From NCBI GenBank assembly GCA_019358945.1, contig JAHHIE010000070.1, positions 1 through 32,475 of the forward strand: a stretch of DNA of 32,475 bases. Reading direction: 5' to 3'. Below the pieces are notes generated by a model, which was not told the origin of the DNA, did not search any database, and saw only the letters and a list, made by a program, of their open reading frames with translations. Both the position numbers and the translations under genes were made by a program. The DNA is from Stenomitos rutilans HA7619-LM2 (GTDB taxonomy: Bacteria > Cyanobacteriota > Cyanobacteriia > Leptolyngbyales > Leptolyngbyaceae). Of this stretch, positions 8,505 to 17,650 are shown one piece after another; the first letter of the stretch is position 1; each line of letters begins with the position of its first letter.

Positions 8505-10175
8505 ATGTTGAAGCTCCGCCCTAAAGAATCTGCATCAATGCTGACCCGCGATCGCGTGCGGTTAGATGCGGACATCTATCGTCCTGAAGCAGAGGGGGCG
8601 TTTCCCGTCTTGTTGATGCGTCAGCCCTATGGAAGGTCGATCGCATCAACAGTTGCGTATGCCCATCCCACCTGGTATGCCGCTCACGGGTATATCGTCG
8701 TGATTCAAGATGTGCGTGGACGTGGCACTTCAGAAGGTACATTCAAGCTCTTTGCCCATGAAAGCGACGATGGCGAAGATACGGTCAACTGGGCAGCCGA
8801 TCTTCCTGGCAGTACGGGGCAGGTTGGGATGTATGGCTTTTCGTATCAGGGCATGACGCAACTCTATGCCGCGATCGCCAAGCCACCAGCACTGAAAACG
8901 ATCTGCCCTGCCATGATGGCGTATGACCTCTTTACCGATTGGGCCTATGAGGGTGGAGCCTTTTGCTTACAAGCCAATTTAGGTTGGGCACTGCAAATCG
9001 CGGCTGAAACGGCTCGGTTAGAAGGCGATGTTGCAGCCCATCAAACGCTGACCACCGCTGCTAAGAATCTGACCTTCTCTGAGTTTGTACCAGTCGATTC
9101 GGTTGCCCTCAAAACGCTAAATCCCGGTTCCTTTTACTACGAGTGGTTGGAGCATTCTGCACCAGATGCGTATTGGAAACATTTGTCGCCTAAATCTTAC
9201 CTGCATGATGTGGATTTACCCATGCTGCATATTGGCGGCTGGTTTGACACGTTTTTGCGGGGGACAATGCATCTTTATCAGGAGATAGCAGTCCGAAGTG
9301 CCCATCGTCAGCAATTGATGGTAGGCCCCTGGGCACATTTACCCTGGGGGCGGAAGGTGGGCGCGATCGACTTTGGCACAGAAGCCGCCAGTCCCTGCGA
9401 TCGCCTACAAATCCGCTGGTTTGATCAGTTTCTCAAAGGCATTGACACCGGGTTGTTGGAGGAACCTGCGATCGCCCTCTTTGAAATGGGCAGCAATCGC
9501 TGGCGCACTTTTGCCCAATGGCCTACGCCCAACCCAACGCCTTGCTACCTCGCCAGTAACGGACTCGCCAGCATCAGCGATCGTGAAGGTACCCTTGTCT
9601 CTCAGCAGGATTTAACTCAAAACTCAAAACTTTCTAGCATAGCGGCACGAAGTGCTACTCAAACCTTTGATGCCATTGTCCACGATCCCTGGCGACCCGT
9701 TCCCGCACATGGTGGTCATGCTTCTGTTCCTTCTGGCCCTCAAGAACGTTCCAGCCTTGATTGTCGTACTGATATTCTCACCTACACCTCCGAGCCACTA
9801 ACAGAAAACTTGCATCTGGTCGGTGATGTTGCGGTGTCGATCGCCTGCACTGCGGACACGCCTAGTTTTGACCTCTGCGCTATTTTATCTGAAGTGAAAC
9901 CTAATGGCACTATCCACAATTTCACCCAAGGGTATCTTCGTATAAACCCAGGACAAGCAACCGATCCTGTACAGGTACAGCTTCAACCCACTTGCATTTG
10001 TTTGACCAAAGGCAACGCACTGCGCCTGAGCCTGAGTGCAGCTTGCTTTCCTGCCTATCCCGTCAATGCTGGAACAGGGATGTCGGCGGATAAAACACGT
10101 TTGATCGACCAGCAGATTATTACCGTAACGATCGCGAGTGGGGGCTCCCACATTTTGTTGCCCGTGATGGAGTAG
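8505..10175 (+). CDS. CocE/NonD-family (peptidase S15-like) serine hydrolase
   Basis: Alpha/beta hydrolase of the X-Pro dipeptidyl-peptidase/cocaine esterase family. The catalytic triad is visible: Ser113 in GFSYQG, Asp248 in GGWFDTFLRG and His278 in GPWAHLPWG. An oxyanion-type QDVRGRGTSEG follows the second strand. Residues about 330-556 form the C-terminal jelly-roll domain (LHLVGDVAVSIACTADTPSFDL region). Length (556) is normal for the family. There is no signal peptide, so it is probably cytoplasmic; acyl-amide, ester or peptide substrates are possible and cannot be told apart. The start ATG 8505 lacks a clear Shine-Dalgarno. The residues around 370-390 (LTQNSKLSSIAARSATQT) are low in conservation and look like a linker. 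Confidence 0.9.
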   Translation: MLKLRPKESASMLTRDRVRLDADIYRPEAEGAFPVLLMRQPYGRSIASTVAYAHPTWYAAHGYIVVIQDVRGRGTSEGTFKLFAHESDDGEDTVNWAADLPGSTGQVGMYGFSYQGMTQLYAAIAKPPALKTICPAMMAYDLFTDWAYEGGAFCLQANLGWALQIAAETARLEGDVAAHQTLTTAAKNLTFSEFVPVDSVALKTLNPGSFYYEWLEHSAPDAYWKHLSPKSYLHDVDLPMLHIGGWFDTFLRGTMHLYQEIAVRSAHRQQLMVGPWAHLPWGRKVGAIDFGTEAASPCDRLQIRWFDQFLKGIDTGLLEEPAIALFEMGSNRWRTFAQWPTPNPTPCYLASNGLASISDREGTLVSQQDLTQNSKLSSIAARSATQTFDAIVHDPWRPVPAHGGHASVPSGPQERSSLDCRTDILTYTSEPLTENLHLVGDVAVSIACTADTPSFDLCAILSEVKPNGTIHNFTQGYLRINPGQATDPVQVQLQPTCICLTKGNALRLSLSAACFPAYPVNAGTGMSADKTRLIDQQIITVTIASGGSHILLPVME

Positions 10176-10187
10176 TGGGTGATTCAA

Positions 10188-10271
10188 GGCAGGGGAAGCA
10201 GGGGAGGCAGGGGAGGCAGAGGAGGTAACTCAAAACTCTTCCCACTCCTCACTCCCTACTCCCCACTCCCT
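10188..10271. repeat. Low-complexity purine tract then pyrimidine tract
   Basis: A run of GGGGAGGCA-like units is followed, after AACTCAAAACTCTT, by its complement-like counterpart built from CACTCC and CCCTACTCC units. Similar tracts occur at 14014-14075, 19783-19850 and, in A-rich form, at 31136-31193. These are short repetitive sequences common in cyanobacterial intergenic DNA. The two halves could pair as an imperfect hairpin after the hydrolase gene. Confidence 0.7.
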
Positions 10272-10390
10272 GTGCCTTTTACCAGATATTCTGCTTTGGA
10301 CAGAAGCAAAATAGGCACAATCTCTGCCATGCTGAAAATACACAGGTAACATACTGGTTAAATGTACTCACGGATTTAACTTAATTTGTG

Positions 10391-11044
10391 ATGGCGAAAC
10401 TGGCACTCTCAGGACGAACAGCAAAGTCGAAACTAGTCGCAGAAGCTCAACGGGAAGCCGAACGCATGCAAGACGTGCGCCTTCTACTAGACCATTTGCT
10501 GAGGCAAGAAGCCGTTACGGTTAAATTCATTCTGGATCGCCTCTATGATGTCGGTTCAGTCAACCTCATTAACCAAAAGGTTCGATCGCAGCCGCTCAAT
10601 CAGCTCACTAAAGCGATCGCGGTCATGTCGAAACCTGCCTTCAAAGTGTTTGCACAACGCTGGCTCAACAAAAACTGCTCGCGCCTGATTACAAACTGGC
10701 TGTATCGCAAAGTTCGCTTCAATACCCCCGATGCCCAACCTGCTGTAACGGCGACCAAGGTGCTTGAAGCTCAGGCAACGCCGTCACTCACACCCTCGTT
10801 AGACCCTGTTGAGCGTGCAGCGTCTGCTCAACCTGTTGCAGCTCAACCTGTTGCATCTGCCCGTCTTGTCGAACCGGAACAGCTTGTAGAACGCGATCGC
10901 CAGATTCAGCAGTTACAGCATCAGGTGCGCTGGCTCACAGGTCTTTTGGTCGGAGTCATTTTGCTGTGGGGGGGGTCGATCGTGTTGCCTCACTACATCC
11001 CGTCCTCAAACTCACTCCAATCGCTAGAAAAGGCGCAACCTTAA
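10391..11044 (+). CDS. Conserved cyanobacterial protein with C-terminal membrane anchor, unknown function
   Basis: I cannot assign a family by name. Residues 1-115 are basic and helical (KLVAEAQREAERMQDVRLLL, then VKFILDRLYDVGSVNLINQK and FAQRWLNKNCSRLITNWLYRKV), followed by an Ala/Pro/Val-rich linker with repeated AQPVA units, a short helix (ERDRQIQQLQHQVRWL) and one hydrophobic helix (LTGLLVGVILLWGGSIVLP) near residues 185-203. The layout suggests a cytoplasmic domain tethered to a membrane by its tail. ATG 10391 is preferred over the GTG immediately before it. A run of eight G at 10969-10976 inside the membrane helix is a possible slippage site. It converges on the cyclase gene with a gap of 22 bases. 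Confidence 0.65.
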   Translation: MAKLALSGRTAKSKLVAEAQREAERMQDVRLLLDHLLRQEAVTVKFILDRLYDVGSVNLINQKVRSQPLNQLTKAIAVMSKPAFKVFAQRWLNKNCSRLITNWLYRKVRFNTPDAQPAVTATKVLEAQATPSLTPSLDPVERAASAQPVAAQPVASARLVEPEQLVERDRQIQQLQHQVRWLTGLLVGVILLWGGSIVLPHYIPSSNSLQSLEKAQP

Positions 11045-11066
11045 CGGCAATCTTGGCGATCGTTGC

Positions 11067-13262
11067 TTAATCTTGAGCAGTCGCGTCGAGAGATGCAAAT
11101 TCACAGCGGTTTTTGCCTAATTCCTTCGCTGAGTACATCGCACCATCTGCTGCTTTGGTCAGTGCATTCACTGTCTCACCGTTTTGGGGATAAAGACTGA
11201 TACCAATACTTGCCGAGACAAAGATCGTGTGCTGCTCAATCTGAAACGGGCTAGCAAGCGTGGTGAGAATCTTCTCGGCTACTCGCGCTGCATCTTCGCT
11301 GCTGGGAATGGCTGGCAAAATGACGGTAAACTCATCGCCACCTAAGCGTGAAACCGTATCACTGCTACGCAAACAGCCCGTTAAGCGCTTGGCGGCAGCC
11401 TTGAGCAGCAAATCACCCACATCATGCCCCTGCGTATCGTTGATGAGCTTAAACCCATCCAAATCGAGGAACAGCAGGCCTACAGCCTGTTTGTTATCCT
11501 TTGCCCAATCGATCGACTGACCCAGGCGCTCATAAAACAGTTTGCGATTGGGCAACCCCGTCAAAACATCGTGATTAGCCAGGTGGCGTAGTTGACTGGC
11601 AGATTGCTCTAGCTCAGCGTTTGATCGCATCAGTTCAGCCGCCGCGCGTTTCAGTTCTTCTTCAGCGCGTTTGCGTTCGGTGATGTCGCGGATCACGCCA
11701 ACGAGAAACACATTACCTGCTGCATCTTTGTGGAGCGATCGCTTCGTAGCGATCTGGTGCGTCACCCCACGTTTGTCCGTAAAATTCTCCTCGTGTTCCT
11801 GTTCTTGTTCGCTGCGAAACACGAGTTGATCTTGCTGGCGAAAGATTTCGGCCTCAGCGGGCGAAAACACATCTGCGTCAGACTTCTCCAGGAGGTCATC
11901 CAGAGGACAGTCGAGAAATCTTGCATACGCTTGATTGAGCACAACCCAGCGATGCTGCTTGTCTTTCACAAAGACTGGATCGGGAATGGTGTTGATGATG
12001 GTGCTGAGAAATTCCTTGGAGCGCTTCAGTTCTTCTTGCAAATGAGCAATGTGAGCCAGGATCACGATCGCCGCTCCCCCCATAGCAGCCATCGATGGCA
12101 CCAGGGGGAGCCACCAGCCCAGCAGAAAGGCGAGTGCGCACAGACCACTCAAACTAATGCTCGCCAATAAAAGCGTGAAAGCAGCCTGTGGAGGCGAGCG
12201 TAACGACCAACAGACCCTGGCACCAACCCAGGCCCAAAACAGAATCCATAGCCACTCTAAAGGCTCTGACCAGACATTAAGCGCTACACGCCCTTGCAAT
12301 GCTTCACTAAGGATCTGGCTGACAAAATTAGCCTGTAGTTCAACCCCTGTGATCGGTTGGGGCGAGGAACCCAGCAAGCTGTTGCTATAAGACGTTTGAA
12401 AAAAATCTCGCAGGCTAATGGCAGTAGACCCGATGATGACAATGCGATCGCGTAGCAACTCAGGCTGCACTCGCCCAGCTAAGAAGTCTGTTAACGAGAC
12501 GGTTGCAAACGTTCCCGTTCCACCCCGTAAGTTCGCCAGGATTTGATAGCCACCATCATCCGCACGAACATACGCCCCATCGTTTGGCTCAAACTGGCGA
12601 AAGGATGCTTTGCCAAGCTGCAAGTAGCGGGAATCACGGGTGGAGGCTTGAGGGGTGATTCCTTCACGCTTCAGGTAGGCAAGGGCGATCGTCAGCGCAA
12701 AGCTTTGATGGGTCTTCCCATCGACATGCCAGTAGAGCAAGCTACGACGGACTTTACCGTCAACATCAGAGACCAGATTGTTAAAGCCTATTTGCTCCCG
12801 TTCGGCCAGCACTGACGGTGCTGGAATGCCCACATTCGTCTGATCCTTAATTTGCTCAATCCCAACCAGGTTAGGAAAGGTGCGATAAAGGCGCAGAAGT
12901 TCAGCATGACCCGGCTCAACAGGCAAATCTCGGTAGATATCTAAGCCAATTACACGCGGTTGGTAAGACTGGAGCTTTGTCAGCAGTCGCCCCATGACCC
13001 GATCGGGAATCGGCCACTTGCCCACGCGGCGAAGGTCAGCTTCATCAATGCCAATCACCACCACACGGCGATCGATCGGCTCGATCGGACGCAGATTAAA
13101 CAGCAGATCCAGGCTGCCTAGCTCTGACGGTTGCCACACGCCAGCAAGTCGTAGCATGATGACACAGCTTGCGACACCCGACGCCGTCAGGAGTACCCTA
13201 CTTGTTTTAAGAACACTCTGCTTGAGGTACACCCAACCAGAGATGATTCCACGTTGCTGCAT
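11067..13262 (-). CDS. Membrane diguanylate cyclase: CHASE2-PAS-GGDEF
   Basis: Makes cyclic di-GMP from two GTP in response to a signal sensed outside the inner membrane. One N-terminal hydrophobic segment (about 17-40) leads into a CHASE2 sensor (about 42-325; VVVIGIDEADLRRVGKWP and DRIVIIGSTA are typical), then three closely spaced membrane helices (about 335-405). A PAS domain follows (about 415-520; DPVFVKDKQHRWVVLNQAY) with its PAC part, a short coiled coil (about 535-560) and the GGDEF domain. The active site GGDEF is intact at 641-645 and the inhibitory I-site RSSD lies five residues before it (632-635), so product inhibition is expected. There is no EAL or HD-GYP domain. It is a lone gene. 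Confidence 0.94.
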   Translation of the reverse strand: MQQRGIISGWVYLKQSVLKTSRVLLTASGVASCVIMLRLAGVWQPSELGSLDLLFNLRPIEPIDRRVVVIGIDEADLRRVGKWPIPDRVMGRLLTKLQSYQPRVIGLDIYRDLPVEPGHAELLRLYRTFPNLVGIEQIKDQTNVGIPAPSVLAEREQIGFNNLVSDVDGKVRRSLLYWHVDGKTHQSFALTIALAYLKREGITPQASTRDSRYLQLGKASFRQFEPNDGAYVRADDGGYQILANLRGGTGTFATVSLTDFLAGRVQPELLRDRIVIIGSTAISLRDFFQTSYSNSLLGSSPQPITGVELQANFVSQILSEALQGRVALNVWSEPLEWLWILFWAWVGARVCWSLRSPPQAAFTLLLASISLSGLCALAFLLGWWLPLVPSMAAMGGAAIVILAHIAHLQEELKRSKEFLSTIINTIPDPVFVKDKQHRWVVLNQAYARFLDCPLDDLLEKSDADVFSPAEAEIFRQQDQLVFRSEQEQEHEENFTDKRGVTHQIATKRSLHKDAAGNVFLVGVIRDITERKRAEEELKRAAAELMRSNAELEQSASQLRHLANHDVLTGLPNRKLFYERLGQSIDWAKDNKQAVGLLFLDLDGFKLINDTQGHDVGDLLLKAAAKRLTGCLRSSDTVSRLGGDEFTVILPAIPSSEDAARVAEKILTTLASPFQIEQHTIFVSASIGISLYPQNGETVNALTKAADGAMYSAKELGKNRCEFASLDATAQD

Positions 13263-13438
13263 GACGTTTTTTCAGTTAAATTGCGCCATCTCGAAAAAGC
13301 CAATAAGCAAACATGTGCTGTCTAGAGCGATCAGCCATCCATTTGCACTCATCGCTGACTACTTTAAACGTGCAATGCTTTTTAACCATTTAACCAGTAC
13401 TCAGGCTTGATTGACGGCGCGTCATAAGCTAATAGAAT

Positions 13439-13548
13439 GTCAGCTTTGAGTTGAGAGGTCGATGAGTAGATGAGTGAGTGGGCGATCGTTCTCACTGACG
13501 CAGCGACCCATCGACCTCTCATCCCCTCATTTCACCCTTGACAGACTA
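13439..13548. repeat. Dispersed non-coding repeat, copy 1 (110 bases)
   Basis: Starts with GTCAGCTTTGAGTTGA and ends with CTTGACAGACTA; the same two end blocks bound a second element at 25216-25316. The interior has a strong inverted repeat, GAGAGGTCGATG (13453-13464) with CATCGACCTCTC (13509-13520). No reading frame is visible in it. The family is not recognised. Confidence 0.6.
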
Positions 13549-13906
13549 CTAGGTTGCCCTTTTGATGGGGCAAAGTAAACCGAGCCAAGCTAGCAAATTG
13601 CATCCACTAACTTTGAAACAAGTTCAGGTAAAAGGTCAGACTTGGAGCAGAAGCAGCGCTAGTCAACGCGTCTGCATCAAATAGCGATCGGGCTTTTGTT
13701 TCAATTTCCGTAATGCAACCACCAAAATTTGTAGAGAGAAGCTAGGCTAACGGGTAACTTCTGAGGCAAGAAAGAAAGCAGAAGGCAAAAGGCAAAAGTA
13801 ATCTACACTTTCAGTCCAACTCATCTCGATTCACTAGGGCGCGTCACCAATTAATTTCAGGAACCTTGAAGTATCAGCCTTACCGCGCTCGTCCTCACAA
13901 ACCAGG

Positions 13907-13965
13907 CTAGGGGCTGTAACCCTTGCTACAAAGCCATGTCATGAATCATTGATGACAGCCCCTAG
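13907..13965. repeat. Long inverted repeat with nested inner stem
   Basis: Arms CTAGGGGCTGT (13907-13917) and ACAGCCCCTAG (13955-13965) pair perfectly over 11 bases, and inside them TGTCAT (13937-13942) faces ATGACA (13952-13957), partly sharing bases with the outer arm. No T run follows, so it is not a classical terminator. It could be a structured RNA element, protein-binding site or remnant repeat. Confidence 0.6.
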
Positions 13966-14087
13966 TGATTAACAAATCGGTCACTCGTGACTGATCGCTA
14001 CTCAGAAATCAAAAGCCTTCTTGCCTCCCCGCTCCCGCCGCTTCCCCTGCCCTCCACCCCCTCTGTCGCCCTTTCCCCACACTCCCT

Positions 14088-15038
14088 ATGCCGCAATCAC
14101 TTGCAATTTCCACCCACGGGCTAACGAAGCAGTTCGAGCGCCAGATTGCTGTGAATGATGTTGATTTGCAAGTGCATGCAGGGGAAGTGTATGGCTTGAT
14201 TGGCCCTAATGGCGCAGGTAAGACCACGCTGATTCGTATGTTGGCGATGGCTGAGGAGCCGACCGTTGGCGAGATTTATATCAACGGTGAACAGCTTTTG
14301 CGCGATCGCGACAACCCTCACCTCAAGCGGCAGCTTGGCTACCTCCCCGACGATTTTCCGCTGTATGACGACCTCACCGTTTGGGATTATCTGGACTATT
14401 TTGCGCGGCTCTATCAATTGCAAGAGCCGCATCGTAGCCGACGTTTGAAGGATGTACTGGAACTAGTGCAGCTTACCCACAAACGTCATAGTCTGATTGC
14501 CACCCTTTCAAGGGGGATGAAGCAACGGCTGAGCCTTGCTCGGACGATTATTCATGAACCGCTGCTGCTGCTGCTAGATGAACCTGTATCGGGGCTAGAT
14601 CCGATCGCTCGTGTGCAGTTCCGCGACATCATCAAGGTGCTGCAAGAAGCTGGCATGACGATTCTGATTTCATCCCACGTATTGAGCGATCTGGAGGAGC
14701 TTTGCACCTCAGTTGGCATTATGGAATTGGGTTATCTAGTGGAAAGTGCCCTGCTGAAAAATCTGTACCAACGCCTCAGCCGTCAACAAATTCTGGTGAC
14801 GACGATCGGCGATTTAGAAGCGCTGCGAGCTGAATTAAATCACTGTCCACAAGTCGATGGCATAGAAGCCTTGTCAGATACTCAGAGTCTTTGCGTGCAC
14901 TTTTCGGGTGGCGTAGAGGAAGCAGCGGCTTTGCTGCGATCGCTCATTGCTGCTGGCTTTCCTATCACTCAATTCCATCGCACACAAGAAAACCTGGAAA
15001 GCATCTTTCTCAAAATGGGGCATCAGCAAACGTCGTAA
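14088..15038 (+). CDS. ABC exporter ATP-binding protein
   Basis: ATPase subunit of an ABC-2-type export system. Walker A GPNGAGKTT (39-47), a signature motif written LSRGM (140-144) instead of LSGGQ, Walker B LLLLLDEP (158-165), D-loop SGLD and H-loop His197 (ISSHVLSDLEE) are all present, so it should hydrolyse ATP. The last 100 residues form the extra C-terminal domain common in CcmA/NatA-like exporters (ITQFHRTQENLESIFLKM at the end). It leads a three-gene set with the two permeases at 15171 and 16032. ATG 14088 sits directly after a C/T-rich tract and lacks a clear ribosome binding site. Confidence 0.93.
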   Translation: MPQSLAISTHGLTKQFERQIAVNDVDLQVHAGEVYGLIGPNGAGKTTLIRMLAMAEEPTVGEIYINGEQLLRDRDNPHLKRQLGYLPDDFPLYDDLTVWDYLDYFARLYQLQEPHRSRRLKDVLELVQLTHKRHSLIATLSRGMKQRLSLARTIIHEPLLLLLDEPVSGLDPIARVQFRDIIKVLQEAGMTILISSHVLSDLEELCTSVGIMELGYLVESALLKNLYQRLSRQQILVTTIGDLEALRAELNHCPQVDGIEALSDTQSLCVHFSGGVEEAAALLRSLIAAGFPITQFHRTQENLESIFLKMGHQQTS

Positions 15039-15069
15039 TGGTTGTTGGTTGTTAGTGTGCGGAAGCCAG

Positions 15070-15131
15070 AAGTCAGGAGTCAGAAGGCTAAGGGCTAAAG
15101 GCTAAAAAGCTGACCGCTGATAGCTGACCGC
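15070..15131. repeat. Short tandemly repeated sequences between ABC genes
   Basis: GTCAGGAGTCAG, then three GGCTAA-type units and two CTGACCGCT units. They are of the heptanucleotide (STRR) kind known from cyanobacteria and related to the AGGAGTC array inside egtB at 19865-19899. They sit between the ATPase and first permease without obviously ending transcription. Confidence 0.7.
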
Positions 15132-15170
15132 TCAATCAACTCAAAACTCAAAACTTTTATCCCTCACCTC

Positions 15171-15932
15171 ATGCTGTCTAACTGGCTGTTTCAAGTAGGC
15201 GATCGCAATCCTCAGCTTTGGCGAGAGGTTAAAGGGCGTGTGAAGTGGAGTAGTGTCTTGGTGGCAGTGGCAGTCTCGCTGGTGGTGCAGTTGCTCATTC
15301 TGGGGCGCAACTGGCGGAGTTTTAGTTTCGCTTTCCGTCCAAGCTGGTGGTTTGATGTTTTCGACATGACCACTTCGGTGGCACTGCTGTTCCTGCTCTT
15401 TGTAGGAGGCTACTTGCTCGTCATGGATCTGGTGCAAGAGGAGCGGCGAGGCACCCTGGAGTTTGTGCGCTTGAGTCCAGAACCCAGTCACAGCATTTTG
15501 CTGGGTAAGTTACTAGGTGTGCCAGCCTTGTTGTACATCGCGATCGCGGCTACCGTTCCGCTTCATCTTTGGGCAGCAGGCAATGCGCGGTTATCGCTAC
15601 TGACGATCGGGGGAACCTATCTACTGGCTACCGCTTCCTGCGGTGTTGTCTATGCTTTTGCAGTGCTTCATGTGCTAAGTCGGGGTGCTAAAGCTCAGGT
15701 TTGGTATGTCTTACCTGTTCCTTGCGTTATCTACTCGGTGCTGTATCTGCTCAAGACGTATGGTTACTTTCAAGACCAACTGGTAAAGGCTCGCCATGTG
15801 TTTTCCACTGTGACGTTTGAGCCTAGTGCCAAATTTCTGCTGGTTGTCAGTTTTTGGTTGGTCGCGTTTGCTCTGATTGCATTAACTGCTTGGTGGGAGT
15901 GCGTGAAGCGCTTTCGCCGTCCTCACGTATGA
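15171..15932 (+). CDS. ABC-2-type permease, short paralogue
   Basis: A 253-residue membrane protein with about six hydrophobic segments (roughly 25-45, 60-85, 110-135, 140-165, 175-190 and 220-243). It shares with the next gene the opening pattern NPQxxREVKGR and a block reading EERRGTLEFVRL then ILLGKLLGVPAL, so the two permeases are paralogues. It is transcribed with the ATPase 132 bases upstream and the larger permease 99 bases downstream. The exported substrate is not recognisable. Confidence 0.85.
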   Translation: MLSNWLFQVGDRNPQLWREVKGRVKWSSVLVAVAVSLVVQLLILGRNWRSFSFAFRPSWWFDVFDMTTSVALLFLLFVGGYLLVMDLVQEERRGTLEFVRLSPEPSHSILLGKLLGVPALLYIAIAATVPLHLWAAGNARLSLLTIGGTYLLATASCGVVYAFAVLHVLSRGAKAQVWYVLPVPCVIYSVLYLLKTYGYFQDQLVKARHVFSTVTFEPSAKFLLVVSFWLVAFALIALTAWWECVKRFRRPHV

Positions 15933-16031
15933 AAGAGCATCTTCTTTAATGCCAGCCGATCGCGGCACTGCTTAGAAAGCCGTCTCATGTTTCCCGCTCG
16001 TCACTGCTTTTTACCTGGAGCCTTTATTGTC

Positions 16032-17618
16032 ATGACACTCAACTGGTTCGATCGGTGGTTTGACAGATTCAGTTCACGCAATCCTCAAGTCTTTCGTGAA
16101 CTGAAAGGTCGCCTGAAGCAACGTTACGTTATCCTCACCCTGCTCGGATCATTGACAACGCAGCTTTTGGTGCTGCTGTCTTTTTGGAGCATGTTACCTA
16201 CTACTAAGTCGCTGGAAGAGTATCCCAAACAATACAATCCGTATTGCACAGGAAGTAGCAGCGGACGTTCACTTACATGCCTGTATGATGCGCTGGGCAA
16301 TCCACAGATCAACTGGCAAACCTGGTGGTGGGACATATTTCAGGTTCTGAGTTGGGCTTTGCCGGGGGTGCTGTTGGTTGCAGGGGTCTATTTGCTAATG
16401 GGCGATCTAAGCAAGGAGGAGCGACGGGGAACGCTGAACTTTATCCGGCTGACCCCACAAACAAGCCAGACCATTTTGTTGGGCAAGCTCTTGGGTGTAC
16501 CAGCAATTCCGTATCTTGCAGTAGCGCTGGTGTTACCGCTACATCTTATGGCTGCCAAGAGCGCCAGTGTTTCCCTTGCAAATCTTCTGAGCGTTTATCT
16601 TCTCACCGGGGCTGCCTGCGCCTGTGCTTGTTGTGCAGCGTTGCTTTATGCCTTGATGGGCTTTCAAGGTTGGATGGGTGCTGTTGCGGTGGCAGTGGCC
16701 TACTGGTCTTTTTACCAAGTGCTGCCGGAGACCGAGCATTGGCATCTGCAATGGTTCTACCTGGATAGCGGTCACTATTACGATTTCGGGCTAGTCGTAG
16801 CATTGCTAATGCTGGGCGCTGGCACATACTGGCTTTGGCAGGCAACCAATCGACGCTTTCGTAACCCTGCTGTGACGCTGTTGAGCAAGCGCCAGAGCTA
16901 TTACATGACGCTATGCTTTGAGGTGTGGCTGCTCGGCTTTGCCTTACGCGATTCGTCTGAGTACAGTCGCCCCTTTTACGACTTAATCTTACTGGGCTTT
17001 TTCAATCTGCTGTGGTTTCTGGTGCTGATTGCAGCGATCAGCCCATCACGCCAAACGCTACTGGATTGGGCGCGTTATCGACGTGAGCGAGTGGCAAGTG
17101 CTAAAAAATTCTGGAGCCGATCGATCTTTAAAGATTTGCTTTGGGGTGAGAAAAGCCCAGCACTGGTGGCGATCGTGCTCAATTTGCTGATTGCGTTTGT
17201 GGTGGTCGTCCCTTGGGTGCTGAGTTGGGAGAGTCGGGAAGACCAGTTTAAAGGGTTCGCAACGGTGCTACTGGGTGCAATGTCCGCGCTCATTTGTGCC
17301 GTCATTGCCCAACTCCTCATGTTGATGAAGTCTCAGAAGCGGGCCGTTTGGGCAGCGAGTGCGATCGCGGCGGTCATTGTCCTGCCGCCTCTTGTGCTGA
17401 GTGTGTTGCAACTCTATCCAGAGAAAGCACCGTTAGCATGGCTGTTTTCGGTCGGTGCGTTTGCTGTGCTAGAGACTGGTGTGTCAACCACAATGGTCTT
17501 CACCGCTTTTTTGGGGCACCTGGCTATTCTCACCACGTTGTCATTACGCCTGACCCACCAACTGCAACGAGCCGGAGAATCGGAAATGAAGGCATTACTG
17601 GCAGCAAGTCGGAGCTAA
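16032..17618 (+). CDS. ABC-2-type permease, long paralogue
   Basis: A 528-residue membrane protein with about twelve hydrophobic segments. Its first half parallels the 253-residue neighbour (NPQVFRELKGR near the start, EERRGTLNFIRL and ILLGKLLGVPAI in the middle); the second half (from about residue 290) is extra and has no counterpart in the short gene. A polar loop of about 45 residues (DWARYRRERVASAKKFWS region) separates the halves. I place the start at ATG 16032, because the following MTLNWFDRWFDRF aligns with the neighbour's N-terminus and a TGGAG lies 12 bases before it; the in-frame ATG at 15987 would add a poor 15-residue leader. It is the third gene of the exporter set. Confidence 0.85.
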   Translation: MTLNWFDRWFDRFSSRNPQVFRELKGRLKQRYVILTLLGSLTTQLLVLLSFWSMLPTTKSLEEYPKQYNPYCTGSSSGRSLTCLYDALGNPQINWQTWWWDIFQVLSWALPGVLLVAGVYLLMGDLSKEERRGTLNFIRLTPQTSQTILLGKLLGVPAIPYLAVALVLPLHLMAAKSASVSLANLLSVYLLTGAACACACCAALLYALMGFQGWMGAVAVAVAYWSFYQVLPETEHWHLQWFYLDSGHYYDFGLVVALLMLGAGTYWLWQATNRRFRNPAVTLLSKRQSYYMTLCFEVWLLGFALRDSSEYSRPFYDLILLGFFNLLWFLVLIAAISPSRQTLLDWARYRRERVASAKKFWSRSIFKDLLWGEKSPALVAIVLNLLIAFVVVVPWVLSWESREDQFKGFATVLLGAMSALICAVIAQLLMLMKSQKRAVWAASAIAAVIVLPPLVLSVLQLYPEKAPLAWLFSVGAFAVLETGVSTTMVFTAFLGHLAILTTLSLRLTHQLQRAGESEMKALLAASRS

Positions 17619-17650
17619 AGCTGAAGGCTCAAGGCTGAAGTCTAAAAATT

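Larger units (their letters stand above)
13263..14087. other. 825-base intergenic region without a gene
   Basis: Lies between the start of the cyclase gene and the ABC ATPase. It holds the dispersed repeat at 13439-13548, an A/G-rich short repeat stretch (13763-13802, AGGCAAA units), the long inverted repeat at 13907-13965 and a C/T-rich low-complexity tract (14014-14075) just before the ATPase gene. I see no tRNA or supported protein gene. Confidence 0.7.

Noticed and set aside
13263-14087. Search for tRNA or rRNA genes in the long intergenic regions (here and 22691-26600)
   Set aside because: No T-loop GTTCGA-type box with matching acceptor stem and no rRNA signatures were found.
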